Assembly (NCBI RefSeq): GCF_011764485.1
Contig: NZ_AP022849.1
Location: 310,001-374,000 of the forward strand
Length of the DNA stretch: 64,000 nucleotides
Direction of reading: 5' to 3'
Source: Bosea sp. ANAM02
GTDB taxonomy: Bacteria > Pseudomonadota > Alphaproteobacteria > Rhizobiales > Beijerinckiaceae
Below, piece by piece: positions 45,634 through 53,952 of this stretch. The notes beneath the pieces were generated by a model. That model was not told the origin of the DNA. It did not search any database and worked only from the letters and a program-made list of their open reading frames with translations. The stretch's first letter is position 1, and every line of letters begins with the position of its first letter. The translations under genes and the position numbers were made by a program.

Positions 45634-45702
45634 GAGTCGTCCGAATCCTTGTTTCTGTCTCCCGGAAATTCACCATGGAGGCCTGAAAGTCGGAACGGCT
45701 GT

Positions 45703-46047
45703 TCAGCCTCGCGCGGCTGCGTAGATCTTCCACGCCACCGCCCGCGCACCAGCAAGCGCAAGGAAGGCGAAGCCGGCCGAGAAGACGTAGGCAGCCCAGG
45801 CGAACGACCACCAGACAAGGCGATCTTTCAGGCCCGCGGCCGCTATGACGCGGCGCCCGTATTCCAGGCTTAGCTGAGGCCAGCCGCCGGCATTGGTCAT
45901 GTAGGCTGCTCCATGGTTCCAGAGCTTCAGAGCGACGATCGCACAGACGACGGCCAGCAAGGCGTTCAGCCCGAGCGAGCTCGTCTTGAAGAACAAGCGG
46001 AAGCCGGTCAAAAGCGCATCGCGCAGTGATTGGATTGTCGGGTTCAT
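45703..46047 (-). CDS. Small membrane protein, unknown
   Basis: 114 residues with hydrophobic segments near 25-45 (LNALLAVVCAIVALKLW) and 78-104 (LVWWSFAWAAYVFSAGFAFLALAG). It starts within the stop of the L,D-transpeptidase gene (ATGA), so the two are made together. No family recognised. Confidence 0.7.
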   Translation of the reverse strand: MNPTIQSLRDALLTGFRLFFKTSSLGLNALLAVVCAIVALKLWNHGAAYMTNAGGWPQLSLEYGRRVIAAAGLKDRLVWWSFAWAAYVFSAGFAFLALAGARAVAWKIYAAARG

Positions 46048-46952
46048 TCGACCTCGAATTCCTCGTAAGCCGGAGCTGATTGCTCCGATCGGGACGTGGT
46101 GACGCCGTCGCCGGCGCAGCGGCCGACCTGACGGTCCTTGCGGTAGATGTCGTCGTAGTACTGGACCACGCCGGATGCGTCGGGCCAGGCCGTGAAATAG
46201 GTCGTGACGACTCGAACTGGTGGCGCCCGACGATCAGTCCGATCTCCGGAACGCTGCAGCCGCGAGATCTCGCCTTCGCTCATTCCGAGAACCCAGCCCG
46301 CCAGCTCCATCGCCTTCTCAACGCGGATGCAGCCGTGCGACTGCGCACGGTCATCGTCACCAAAGGCTTCATCGTCATTTGTGGAATGGAGATAGACCGA
46401 CCCGCCGGCCGCCAAGCCGATCTTGACCACCCCGAGCGCATTATTCCGGCTCGGCTGCTGGATGAAGCTGGTGGGGCGAAGACCGCGCTCTGCAGCCTCG
46501 CTCGGTGACATCGAGCGGCCGCCGGCGACGACCCTGAAATCAAGCCGCTCGAAATATCGCGGGTTGCTGGCCAGCTTTTCCCGCCAACGCCTCGCGTTGA
46601 TGATGCTTTCCGGCACTGTCCATGTCGGATTCAGCCTCACATAGGTCGCGCTCGTGTCCAGGTCTGGCGTGCGCCAGCCCTCGTCGCCGATGACGACCCG
46701 GCTTTCCATCACCGTGCGGCCATCCTCATAGGTCGCGAGCTGCTGGGAGGGGATGTCGACTGTGATGGTCTTCCCTGGGCCTGGCGGTCGCAGGCGTGCC
46801 AAACGACCAAGCGTCGCCTCGATCGCCGCGGCGCGCCGGCCGCACACCCTGGGAAGCTCTGCGCGCAGCACATCGGCAGTGGTTCCGCTGGCTCGCGCCG
46901 ATGGCTGGATCAGGAGAGCGCTTGCGCTGAGGAGAAAGGAGCGTCTGTTCAT
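46044..46952 (-). CDS. YkuD-type L,D-transpeptidase
   Basis: 302 residues. The N-terminus NRRSFLLSASALL is a twin-arginine-like signal. The catalytic domain contains YLHSTND and SHGCIRVEKAMELAG, giving the His and the nucleophilic Cys. The family cross-links or remodels peptidoglycan. In conjugative elements such enzymes can help the apparatus cross the wall, though that is inference. The ATG is followed directly downstream by a coupled small membrane protein. Confidence 0.88.
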   Translation of the reverse strand: MNRRSFLLSASALLIQPSARASGTTADVLRAELPRVCGRRAAAIEATLGRLARLRPPGPGKTITVDIPSQQLATYEDGRTVMESRVVIGDEGWRTPDLDTSATYVRLNPTWTVPESIINARRWREKLASNPRYFERLDFRVVAGGRSMSPSEAAERGLRPTSFIQQPSRNNALGVVKIGLAAGGSVYLHSTNDDEAFGDDDRAQSHGCIRVEKAMELAGWVLGMSEGEISRLQRSGDRTDRRAPPVRVVTTYFTAWPDASGVVQYYDDIYRKDRQVGRCAGDGVTTSRSEQSAPAYEEFEVE

Positions 46953-46977
46953 TTTCGTTGCGTGGTTGCCGCCCAGA

Positions 46978-48042
46978 TCAAGCCGGAACAGTAGCCTCGG
47001 TTCCGCTCTGTGCCAGGTCCGCCAGACGCCGGCGCAGGATGCGGTTAGCCTTCTCGTCGATGGGGCGAGGCGCTCCGGTTCCGCGGTGGATGATGCGGCT
47101 CTGCCAGCGCGTCAGCGTCTCGATGATCTCAGACCATGCCTTTGCCTCATCACCGGGCATTTCGGGGACATTCCCCGCGAGCGACAGCTCAAGAGCCGTA
47201 GCCAGAAAGCCAGACTCGGTGCGAAGGAGGACCTCGTCCGACTTGTTACCGACCCCGAGCGAGCGCACGGCCTCGAGGCAGCCGTCGATCTCACCCAGCT
47301 TCATATCGTCCGAGTTCGAAATACCCGCGATCTCGCGAACCTCCGCGGTCCGCCGGCCCGCATTCGAAAGGGCAATGACAGCGACCCAGACGACCTGGCC
47401 TCGATAGGGTGCAAAGGACAGCGAAAGCTCAGCCTTCCTGGCAGCGCGAGCGAAGCGCTCCGGCTCGACTTTCGATGACCGGCGCAGGATCGCGGAATTC
47501 AGGGTAGAAGGTTCGTCGGGGAGGATAGCGCGGTCAGCACCGGCGCCAATGGCTTCGATCTGCCCGGCGATCGCCCTGCGCAAATGAAGCGGCCCCCACG
47601 CCTCCCGAAGAACGCCCAGGGCGCTGTCGAGAAGGACCTGAGGCGCAGGATCCCATTCGTCGCCTGGATCGACCGCGAACTCCTCCAGCGAGTTATGGAT
47701 GATCTCGGCCGCATATGCGGCTTCCATCGCCCGGCGTTTCACCGCATCGTCCGGCAGCCGAATGACGGCACTGTCCGCATTATGCCCAAAGCCGCGGATA
47801 TCGTTGGCACGATGGTCGAGCAATGCGACCGCGTCAGCGGGTTCCGCCGCTTCAAGCAGCGTCCCGATTGCCACGATCCACAAGGCGAGAAAGATCGGTC
47901 CCGCGCTAACGCCCCTGCCCTCCGACGTCCGCATGCCACGATGCAACGCTTCGTGGACAGCCGCTTGCACGGAGGCAGTTAGCTCGTTTGCGGGGGCAGA
48001 GAGGTTTGACAAGGCGAATCCACTTCGAGGGGGACACGCCAA
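46978..48042 (-). CDS. Unknown protein, up to 354 aa
   Basis: The frame opens at TTG 48042, which has GGTGGG nine bases upstream; ATG 47934 (MRTSEGRGVSAGPIF) would give 318 residues and start just before a hydrophobic segment (PIFLALWIVAIGTLLEA, about 49-65 of the long form). The rest is soluble and helical, Ala/Glu-rich, with no motif I recognise. It precedes the L,D-transpeptidase gene by 25 bases. AAGGATT (48094-48100) lies upstream. Confidence 0.6.
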   Translation of the reverse strand: MACPPRSGFALSNLSAPANELTASVQAAVHEALHRGMRTSEGRGVSAGPIFLALWIVAIGTLLEAAEPADAVALLDHRANDIRGFGHNADSAVIRLPDDAVKRRAMEAAYAAEIIHNSLEEFAVDPGDEWDPAPQVLLDSALGVLREAWGPLHLRRAIAGQIEAIGAGADRAILPDEPSTLNSAILRRSSKVEPERFARAARKAELSLSFAPYRGQVVWVAVIALSNAGRRTAEVREIAGISNSDDMKLGEIDGCLEAVRSLGVGNKSDEVLLRTESGFLATALELSLAGNVPEMPGDEAKAWSEIIETLTRWQSRIIHRGTGAPRPIDEKANRILRRRLADLAQSGTEATVPA

Positions 48043-48124
48043 AAAAGATCACCCACCGATCCGGTCGCGGCAAGCGAACAAATCGGTGGGCGCAAGGATT
48101 GAAGCAACAATCCGTGGACGACGG

Positions 48125-48874
48125 TCAGGCCGTCGCAGCGACCTTCCTGGCGCGAGGCGACTTGCGCGCACCGCCATCACGGGACTTCGAGTGCTTGCCG
48201 AGACCGCTCGCGCGAGCCTGCATCGCCTTCTGCTCGGAATAGGCCGGGCCAGCGTGGGGCAGCTGCTCCTTGCTCAGCTTGAACATGGCGAGGAGCATCG
48301 GATAGTCCATGCCATAGCTCACCTCGATATGGCGGCGCAGCATCTTGAAGCGCCCGCCTCCGATCGGATCGACCACGGTCATTCGCTTGTCGGCGATGTG
48401 CTGGCCGTCGACGGTTCGCGGCACAGGAGTACCATCCGACCGCGTCGGGATGTTGTGCTCCTTCATGATCTCCATGAACTTCTTGCGCATCGCCGGCGTA
48501 GCGGTCGGCCAGACCCGCTCAGCAACGATCTGACCTTCATGGGCGATCACCGGAATGAACGCACGAGAACCTTCAAGAGACTTCATGGCTTCCGGCGCGA
48601 GGGCCTTGCTCGGTGCGGCCGGAGCAGTCACTGCCGGCAGCGCAGCGCGAACTGGCGGAGCGATCTCTGGCAGGGCTGCCGGCGCACCGGCGCGCTGGAC
48701 GAGGCCCGATTGCAAGTCCTGCTTCACGATCCCGGTCATGGTATCGTGAACCTCCTTGATGAACGGGATCAGGTCGTCCTTGGGGATGGCCGTGTTCGGG
48801 TTCCGAACCCAACCGCCGACGATCTCGGTGGTCATGGCCGCGATTTCGCTGATTCCGCTGCGATCTGACGCCAT
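48125..48874 (-). CDS. MucR/Ros-family regulator without the zinc cysteines
   Basis: 249 residues from ATG 48874. Residues about 10-50 (TTEIVGGWVRNPNTAIPKDD, then IPFIKEVHDTMTGI) match the N-terminal oligomerisation part of MucR, and near 180-230 RFKMLRRHIEVSYGMDYP and GPAYSEQKAMQARASGLG match its DNA-binding part. Classical MucR has Cys-x2-Cys before this; here the stretch reads DKRMTVVDPIGGG, without cysteines, while the histidine is kept. An Ala/Pro linker and about 70 extra residues separate the two parts, making it longer than the usual 140-150. Its upstream region is rich in ATTCCTT motifs. Confidence 0.75.
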   Translation of the reverse strand: MASDRSGISEIAAMTTEIVGGWVRNPNTAIPKDDLIPFIKEVHDTMTGIVKQDLQSGLVQRAGAPAALPEIAPPVRAALPAVTAPAAPSKALAPEAMKSLEGSRAFIPVIAHEGQIVAERVWPTATPAMRKKFMEIMKEHNIPTRSDGTPVPRTVDGQHIADKRMTVVDPIGGGRFKMLRRHIEVSYGMDYPMLLAMFKLSKEQLPHAGPAYSEQKAMQARASGLGKHSKSRDGGARKSPRARKVAATA

Positions 48875-49450
48875 ATTCGATCTCTCCTTAGCTCTCTCCG
48901 TTACAGGCCGACGGGTCCGCACCCGTTCCTTGCCTGTTGCAGATTTAATCCCGCTGCACCTGATACTTCTGGGCGACGAGGATAACCTGCACACTCCCCC
49001 TTAAGATAACTGGCCTTCGCGACTTAAAATCCGTGACGGTGACGAGGCATTCCTTCAATTTCAAAGCTCTTAGGACTTTGGGATAGGCCATTTCGTAAGA
49101 GAGTGCAATCGGTCCTAACGACATTCCTTGAGGGTGAAAATCGGCATTTCTATGAATGTCTATAGAAATCCCGGGTCGATCTTGTTCCGGTCGGTAACTC
49201 GGCTTCCGTGATCCGGTTCCCGGCTGCACAAGGAATTTCTCCTTGCCCGTCCCCGGTTTCCTTCAACGATTGGGACAATATATCTTGCCTCAGGTTAAAG
49301 AGTCCTTCCTCCTGTCAGCCGTCTCAGAGGAATTTTCCCGCGAGCGAGAAGTAGGCGGCAACCGCATTTGGCCGCGGTGAACCCCGACACTCCTTGGTGG
49401 TATCGGACCGGAATCCTCAAACTCAGGTGGTGTGGATAACAGGATGAGTC
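48875..49450. promoter_or_regulatory. 576-bp AT-richer intergenic region with repeated ATTCCTT motifs
   Basis: Divergent region between the MucR-like gene and recQ. ATTCCTT occurs at 49049-49055 and 49123-49129, AAGGAAT at 49230-49236 as part of a CAAGGA-ATTTC-TCCTTG palindrome, with further near-matches (TTTCCTTC, AGTCCTTC, AGGAATTT). TTCTATGAATGTCTATAGAA (49146-49165) is partly palindromic. Composition is clearly more AT-rich than the genes. No supported gene. It may combine promoters with a regulatory or replication function. Confidence 0.45.
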
Positions 49451-51310
49451 GTGTCTGAGCGCACATTTCACGCCGTTGACCTCCCTAAGAAGCGCGCCAG
49501 CGTACCTGGCGAGATCCCTCTCGCTGCGCTGACACGTATTTTTGGACACGGATCCTTTCGGGGCGTCCAAAAATCAGCTGTCGATTCCATTCTCGCAGGG
49601 GTGGACGTCCTTGGCCTCATGCCTACTGGCGGTGGTAAAAGCCTCTGTTTCCAGATCCCGGCTCTTGTTCTGCCCGGAATGGCCTTGGTGGTGAGCCCGC
49701 TGCTCGCTTTGATGCGTGACCAGGTGGATGGACTGCGCCGGAAGGGCGTACGGGCAGCGGCCCTAGCGGGTGAAGACTCTCAGTCGCCCGATGAGCGCCG
49801 AGAAATCCTTGGGCTCGCCGCCTCTGGTGGCCTGGATATCCTTTACCTCTCACCCGAACGCCTCGTGACGCCAGGGTTTCAGGGCTTGCTTCGCCAGCTG
49901 CAGGTAAGCCTCGTTGCCATCGACGAAGCGCACTGTGTCTGCGAGTGGGGGCGGGACTTTCGACCGGCCTACATGGAGCTCCCGCAGCATCTGGAGGCCA
50001 TCAGTGCCCCAAGGATCGCGCTGACGGCCTCCGCAACTCCAGCCATGACAGCGGAGATCAAGGAACGTCTTCTCCGCGGAAATGTCCGGGAGCTGCGCAT
50101 GAGCTTTGATCGCCCGAACATCACGATCAACGCTCGACGGGTGGTTGAGCCTCTCGCCGATCTTGATCGGCTGGTTAAAGAGCGCCCGGTCGCCGGATCC
50201 ACGATCGTCTACCTGCCAACGCGCCAGGGAACCGAAGAAGCAGCGGCGCTGCTTAGCCCTGACGGCCGTTCGGCAGCCGCCTATCACGCGGGCCTTCCGG
50301 ACCATGAAAGAAAGCGCGTCCAGGACGCCTTCCTTGCAGGTGAAATACCGACGATCTGCGCAACGACGGCTTTTGGCATGGGTGTCGACCATCCAAATAC
50401 ACGGCGTGTGGTCTATGTCGGTATCCCCGCTTCCATCATCGACTACTACCAGGGCATCGGCCGCGCTGGACGAGACGGCCTGCCGGCAGAGTCCCACCTG
50501 CTTTGGAGTGACGCCGATGTCGCGCGGCGTGCCCGCCTTGCGATCACCCTGGAAGGCTCTGCGCGCCGCCGCGAGGTTGGCCGAATGGAGGCCGTCCTCG
50601 GCCTGGCTCACACGCCCGGCTGCCGGCGAGCTACGCTCCTTCGTTGCTTCGGCGAGGAAACCCCGGCGCACTGCGGCAACTGCGATCTCTGTATGTCCCC
50701 GCCAGCGCGCGTCGAGCGAGGTGATCTCGCTCGCGCCACGATCCGCCTGGCTGGCCGGCTCGGGGAAGACTCCTCGGTCTCGATCCTGAACGAGGCGCTT
50801 CTGGCGAGCCCCTCTTCCCGGGTCCGAAGCATGAGGCTCGACAGCCTGCCGGAATATGGCTTCGGCAAGCGTCTGCGCATCCAGGATTGCCGCCCCCTCA
50901 TTCGTCAGATCGTTGGCCTGGGTTATCTCGAAGTCAGTGAAACCACGGGCGCGGTGCTCCCGACGATCGTTGGCAAGGCGCAGTTGCGTAGCGCCGAGCC
51001 GATCCAGCTGGTCGACCATATCAAGGAGGCCATCCGAACGTCTCGTGGCGCCGGCGATCGAAGGGATGTGTACTGGCAGGAGATACTGACCGCTCGCGAT
51101 GAGTGTGCAAAGCGGCTCTCGACGGATCCCGCCCGGCTTCTCGACGAGAAATCCGCGTTGAAGCTCGTCGCGGCCGTCGATAGTGACGAAGACAGCCGCG
51201 TGCTTCTCTCGCGGCTCCCGACAGGGTTAGGGAGCGCGATCGAAGAAGCGCGCCTCCGAAACGCGAAACGGCGGGACATGCCCGCCGCTCTTAGTCTGTC
51301 GCTGTTCTGA
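49451..51310 (+). CDS. recQ: RecQ-family ATP-dependent DNA helicase
   Basis: 619 residues from GTG 49451. Walker A PTGGGKS (about 58-64), DEAH (about 158-161) in AIDEAHCVCEWGRDFRP, SATP, and the helicase C motif QGIGRAGRDGLPAES. The zinc subdomain has cysteines near 393, 401, 409, 412 and 415 region (CRRATLL, CFGEE, HCGNCDLC), then a winged-helix part. I see no clear HRDC domain at the end. RecQ unwinds DNA 3' to 5' in RecF-type recombination, which pairs with the RecJ at 20.1 kb. Confidence 0.93.
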   Translation: MSERTFHAVDLPKKRASVPGEIPLAALTRIFGHGSFRGVQKSAVDSILAGVDVLGLMPTGGGKSLCFQIPALVLPGMALVVSPLLALMRDQVDGLRRKGVRAAALAGEDSQSPDERREILGLAASGGLDILYLSPERLVTPGFQGLLRQLQVSLVAIDEAHCVCEWGRDFRPAYMELPQHLEAISAPRIALTASATPAMTAEIKERLLRGNVRELRMSFDRPNITINARRVVEPLADLDRLVKERPVAGSTIVYLPTRQGTEEAAALLSPDGRSAAAYHAGLPDHERKRVQDAFLAGEIPTICATTAFGMGVDHPNTRRVVYVGIPASIIDYYQGIGRAGRDGLPAESHLLWSDADVARRARLAITLEGSARRREVGRMEAVLGLAHTPGCRRATLLRCFGEETPAHCGNCDLCMSPPARVERGDLARATIRLAGRLGEDSSVSILNEALLASPSSRVRSMRLDSLPEYGFGKRLRIQDCRPLIRQIVGLGYLEVSETTGAVLPTIVGKAQLRSAEPIQLVDHIKEAIRTSRGAGDRRDVYWQEILTARDECAKRLSTDPARLLDEKSALKLVAAVDSDEDSRVLLSRLPTGLGSAIEEARLRNAKRRDMPAALSLSLF

Positions 51311-51313
51311 CGA

Positions 51314-52693
51314 TCAATCGCGGGTCAGGACGATGAACCGATAGAGGGCGCCTTCGGCCGAGGTATGGGTGGAGGGCTTTTCTTGAAGGCTCGGGGCGAC
51401 GACGAGGAAGCCCCCTCCGTGTACCACGACGTGGCCCACGACCTCGCCGCGAACCTGGGCTTCATATCCCGGAAGGCGGACGACGCCCTTCTTCCTGCTC
51501 GGATCCAGGACGCGCTTGGGATTGTTCTTGTCGATCGCCAGCTCTGTTAGAACGAGTTCGACGTCGGGGCTCTCAGGACTCGCCACCTTTTCCGGCAGCT
51601 TGCTCAGGTCCTGCTCTTCCAAACGAAGTACGCGGCCACGTCCGCGTGTCTTCGGCTTCCGCCGAGTTGACGTCGCCCGCCGCTTTGGCGCGGGGGCTGT
51701 GGCCGGGACCTCGGAGGGCGCTGCCGCAGTGGTTTCCTTCGGTGCCGCGGGCTCAGCTGCGGGAGCAGCCTCCGCATGGGGCTCTGCCGAGATCTTCCCA
51801 GCAGGACCGGACATGAACTTCTCCAGGACAACGATGCAGTCCTCGACATGGGCCTTGGCTACGGTTGCCGTCTGCCCGCTGAGCGTGTCGGTGATCACGC
51901 TCATTGCGACGCCCTTTGAGACGTAGGTGAAGCGTGGAGCCTGAGGGGCTGGGGCCGGCTCGGACGCGGTTTGCGAGGCAGGCACAAGGGCCGAAGTGGT
52001 GGCCTTGGAAGCAGCCGGCTTTGTTGCCGCCTTTGCGGCCGCTGACTTGCCCTTCGAGGCCGCAGGCTTGGCTGCCGTAGCCTTCTCGGCCGCCTTCGGC
52101 GCTGGTGCTGTAGGGGGAGCCTCGGCGGCCGCCGTTGCTGAGGTGGCGCTGGCTGCCGCAGTCGCGGGCTTGGCACCGGCTTTCTTGGAGGCTTTCTTCG
52201 GCGCCGCTGGCGCTGCAACCGGGGCGACCGGTTCGCTCGAAGCCGAGCTCTGCGCAGGCTCACTTTTGGCCGTGGCGCTCACGCTCGACTGGCCCTTCGA
52301 GGCTTTTGCTGCGGCCTTCACAGGAGCAGTAGCCTTGCTCGCCGCGGTGGCTTTCGGAGTAGCTGGCGCCTTGGCGGGTGTTGAGGCCTTGGCAGGCGTT
52401 GCCTGCTTCGGTTCAGTCGCTGCTGCAGGCTTGGCGCTCGCCTTCGCCTTGGATGCCGGCTTGCCCTTGGTCGAGGTCTTTGTTGCTGGTGCCTTGGCGG
52501 CTTCCGTCGGAGCAGCAGCATCCCAGACAGCGTCGCCAGCGGACGTTCCCTTTTCGGGTGCCGGCGCATCGGCCTTCGTCGCATCCTCATTGGTCTTCGC
52601 GGCAGCCGGCTTTGAGGTTTTCTTTCGAGCGGCGGTGGCGGCCGCAGTCCTCTTCGAACCGGCGCCTTTCGAGCTGGCAGCTGGCTTTTTCAT
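51314..52693 (-). CDS. Histone H1-like Ala/Lys/Pro-rich protein
   Basis: 459 residues from ATG 52693 (GAGGACC upstream). Residues 1-300 are low complexity with KPAA, KAPA, KPAAS-type words, like H1-type nucleoid proteins and PhaF-like tails. The last 120 residues are ordered: RGRGRVLRLEEQDLSKLPEKV followed by a beta-rich domain (GVVRLPGYEAQVRGEVVGHV). It could coat DNA of the element. Convergent with recQ, three bases apart. The nucleoid role is inferred from composition. Confidence 0.6.
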   Translation of the reverse strand: MKKPAASSKGAGSKRTAAATAARKKTSKPAAAKTNEDATKADAPAPEKGTSAGDAVWDAAAPTEAAKAPATKTSTKGKPASKAKASAKPAAATEPKQATPAKASTPAKAPATPKATAASKATAPVKAAAKASKGQSSVSATAKSEPAQSSASSEPVAPVAAPAAPKKASKKAGAKPATAAASATSATAAAEAPPTAPAPKAAEKATAAKPAASKGKSAAAKAATKPAASKATTSALVPASQTASEPAPAPQAPRFTYVSKGVAMSVITDTLSGQTATVAKAHVEDCIVVLEKFMSGPAGKISAEPHAEAAPAAEPAAPKETTAAAPSEVPATAPAPKRRATSTRRKPKTRGRGRVLRLEEQDLSKLPEKVASPESPDVELVLTELAIDKNNPKRVLDPSRKKGVVRLPGYEAQVRGEVVGHVVVHGGGFLVVAPSLQEKPSTHTSAEGALYRFIVLTRD

Positions 52694-52945
52694 GTTCTGG
52701 TCCTCGAATGGCGTGAGCCAGCGCAATCTGTTCTCAAGCCGATTCGGAGTCAATGCGCAGGGGCGAAAAATGCTTACGTTTCAACTGGATCGCCCAGGTT
52801 TTAAGATCCTCCGATCCTTGATGAAAAAGCCTTCTTACCTTCAATGTTCTTGATATGGTCCTTTGATTTGCAGCAGAATTCCTTTGTGGTGATCCGGGAT
52901 TTCCACGAAGCTGTGGGAAACCGATTCCGAGGGTTCGCTTGATCG
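52694..52945. promoter_or_regulatory. Divergent region with ATTCCTT motif
   Basis: 252 bp, AT-richer than flanking genes. ATTCCTT at 52878-52884, plus near-matches GATCCTTGATG and GGTCCTTTGAT. TTTCCACGAAGCTGTGGGAAA-like symmetry (about 52899-52919) may be an operator. Confidence 0.4.
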
Positions 52946-53878
52946 ATGAAGGCCCAGTTCGTCTCCATTGAAGACGTGGTCGAAGCAATCGCTTCGCAAT
53001 GCGACGGCGCGCGTCGGCGGGATGGTCGCGGCTTCAACCGAGCCGATGCCCAAGAAGGCGGTCGACTGTCAGCCCTTCGGCGCCAGAACATGGCTTGGTC
53101 CGAGGCAGATGCGCGCAAGGCGATCGAGCTGGCGGCAAAATATCCGGGACAGGCGGCAGCGCTCCTTTCCGGAGGAAGCGAAACGCGTGCTGCCGGCATC
53201 GAGAAGGCGCTACGCGGCGGCCGCGTTCCTTTGCGCGACGATCCGATCCAGGATTCCGAGCAGAAGGCCTACTGCTATGCGGGCCTCTCGCCTGGTGGAC
53301 GCTACGTCTATTTCTGGCGACTGGCATGGATCGACGACCTGCCTGGATTGACCAGCCGCCTGCGGGGCCTCTCCCGCTTGCGCCATGGCGCCCGCGCCAT
53401 CTGGTTCCGGACCGATAAGGCGGAACTGACCATCAACGGCACCAAAAAGCGCGCTGAGCGCCTCTCGATCGACTTCAATGGCACCACGCAGGCCGGGATC
53501 GTCCAGGCCGCGAAGGCGCACGGGTTCTTGCTGGAACCGGCAATCGCCGAACCCATGGATCGCGAGGTCGATCACCTGCGTCACAACGAACGCGCGGTCT
53601 GGCTTCACAGCGGGATCCGGGATGGTAAGCGCGGGACCTGGGCCGTATTCGACCTGATGAGCAAGAACGAGCAGTTCTCAGCCATCATCAAGCACCACTT
53701 TCGCGGGCGGTTCGACTGCCGTCCTGACGACGACTGGAACTGGTACGTCGCCTACGATGCCGAAACGGCTCCAAAGCTGCGCCAGGTTGCCCTCAAATTC
53801 GGCTTTGCACAGAGCCCGGATTTTACCTCCGGCTTTCGGCGCAGTCCTGCGTTGACGCCGTCCACCGTTCGGACCTGA
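52946..53878 (+). CDS. Unknown protein with GFN-x-x-D helical motif, 310 aa
   Basis: Residues about 8-65 contain DGRGFNRADAQEGGRLSAL and a helix ending AAKYPGQAAAL. This pattern resembles a small helical unit seen at the N terminus of some plasmid and phage helicases and replication proteins. The remaining 240 residues have two similar-looking parts (DRVEL-like strands, RHGARAIWFRTD and RHNERAVWLHSG, which may be repeats). No catalytic motif. Followed 74 bases later by the pilin-like gene. Confidence 0.6.
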   Translation: MKAQFVSIEDVVEAIASQCDGARRRDGRGFNRADAQEGGRLSALRRQNMAWSEADARKAIELAAKYPGQAAALLSGGSETRAAGIEKALRGGRVPLRDDPIQDSEQKAYCYAGLSPGGRYVYFWRLAWIDDLPGLTSRLRGLSRLRHGARAIWFRTDKAELTINGTKKRAERLSIDFNGTTQAGIVQAAKAHGFLLEPAIAEPMDREVDHLRHNERAVWLHSGIRDGKRGTWAVFDLMSKNEQFSAIIKHHFRGRFDCRPDDDWNWYVAYDAETAPKLRQVALKFGFAQSPDFTSGFRRSPALTPSTVRT

Positions 53879-53931
53879 CAGGCAGTCCTTTGGCGTTTCG
53901 CATTCAATCCTTTTAGCGCTATCCTTCGGCT

Positions 53932-53944
53932 CAAGGAATCCTTG
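53932..53944. promoter_or_regulatory. CAAGGAATCCTTG palindrome, best copy of the recurrent motif
   Basis: A perfect palindrome around one central base, eight bases before the ATG of the pilin-like gene. A second copy of AATCCTT is at 53906-53912. At this distance it could block ribosome or polymerase progress when bound. Confidence 0.55.
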
Positions 53945-53952
53945 GGTGCCGC

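Noticed and set aside
48945..49229. 94-codon minus-strand frame in the MucR/recQ gap
   Set aside because: No ribosome site, low-complexity-free but motif-free product, AT-rich regulatory context with repeated motifs.
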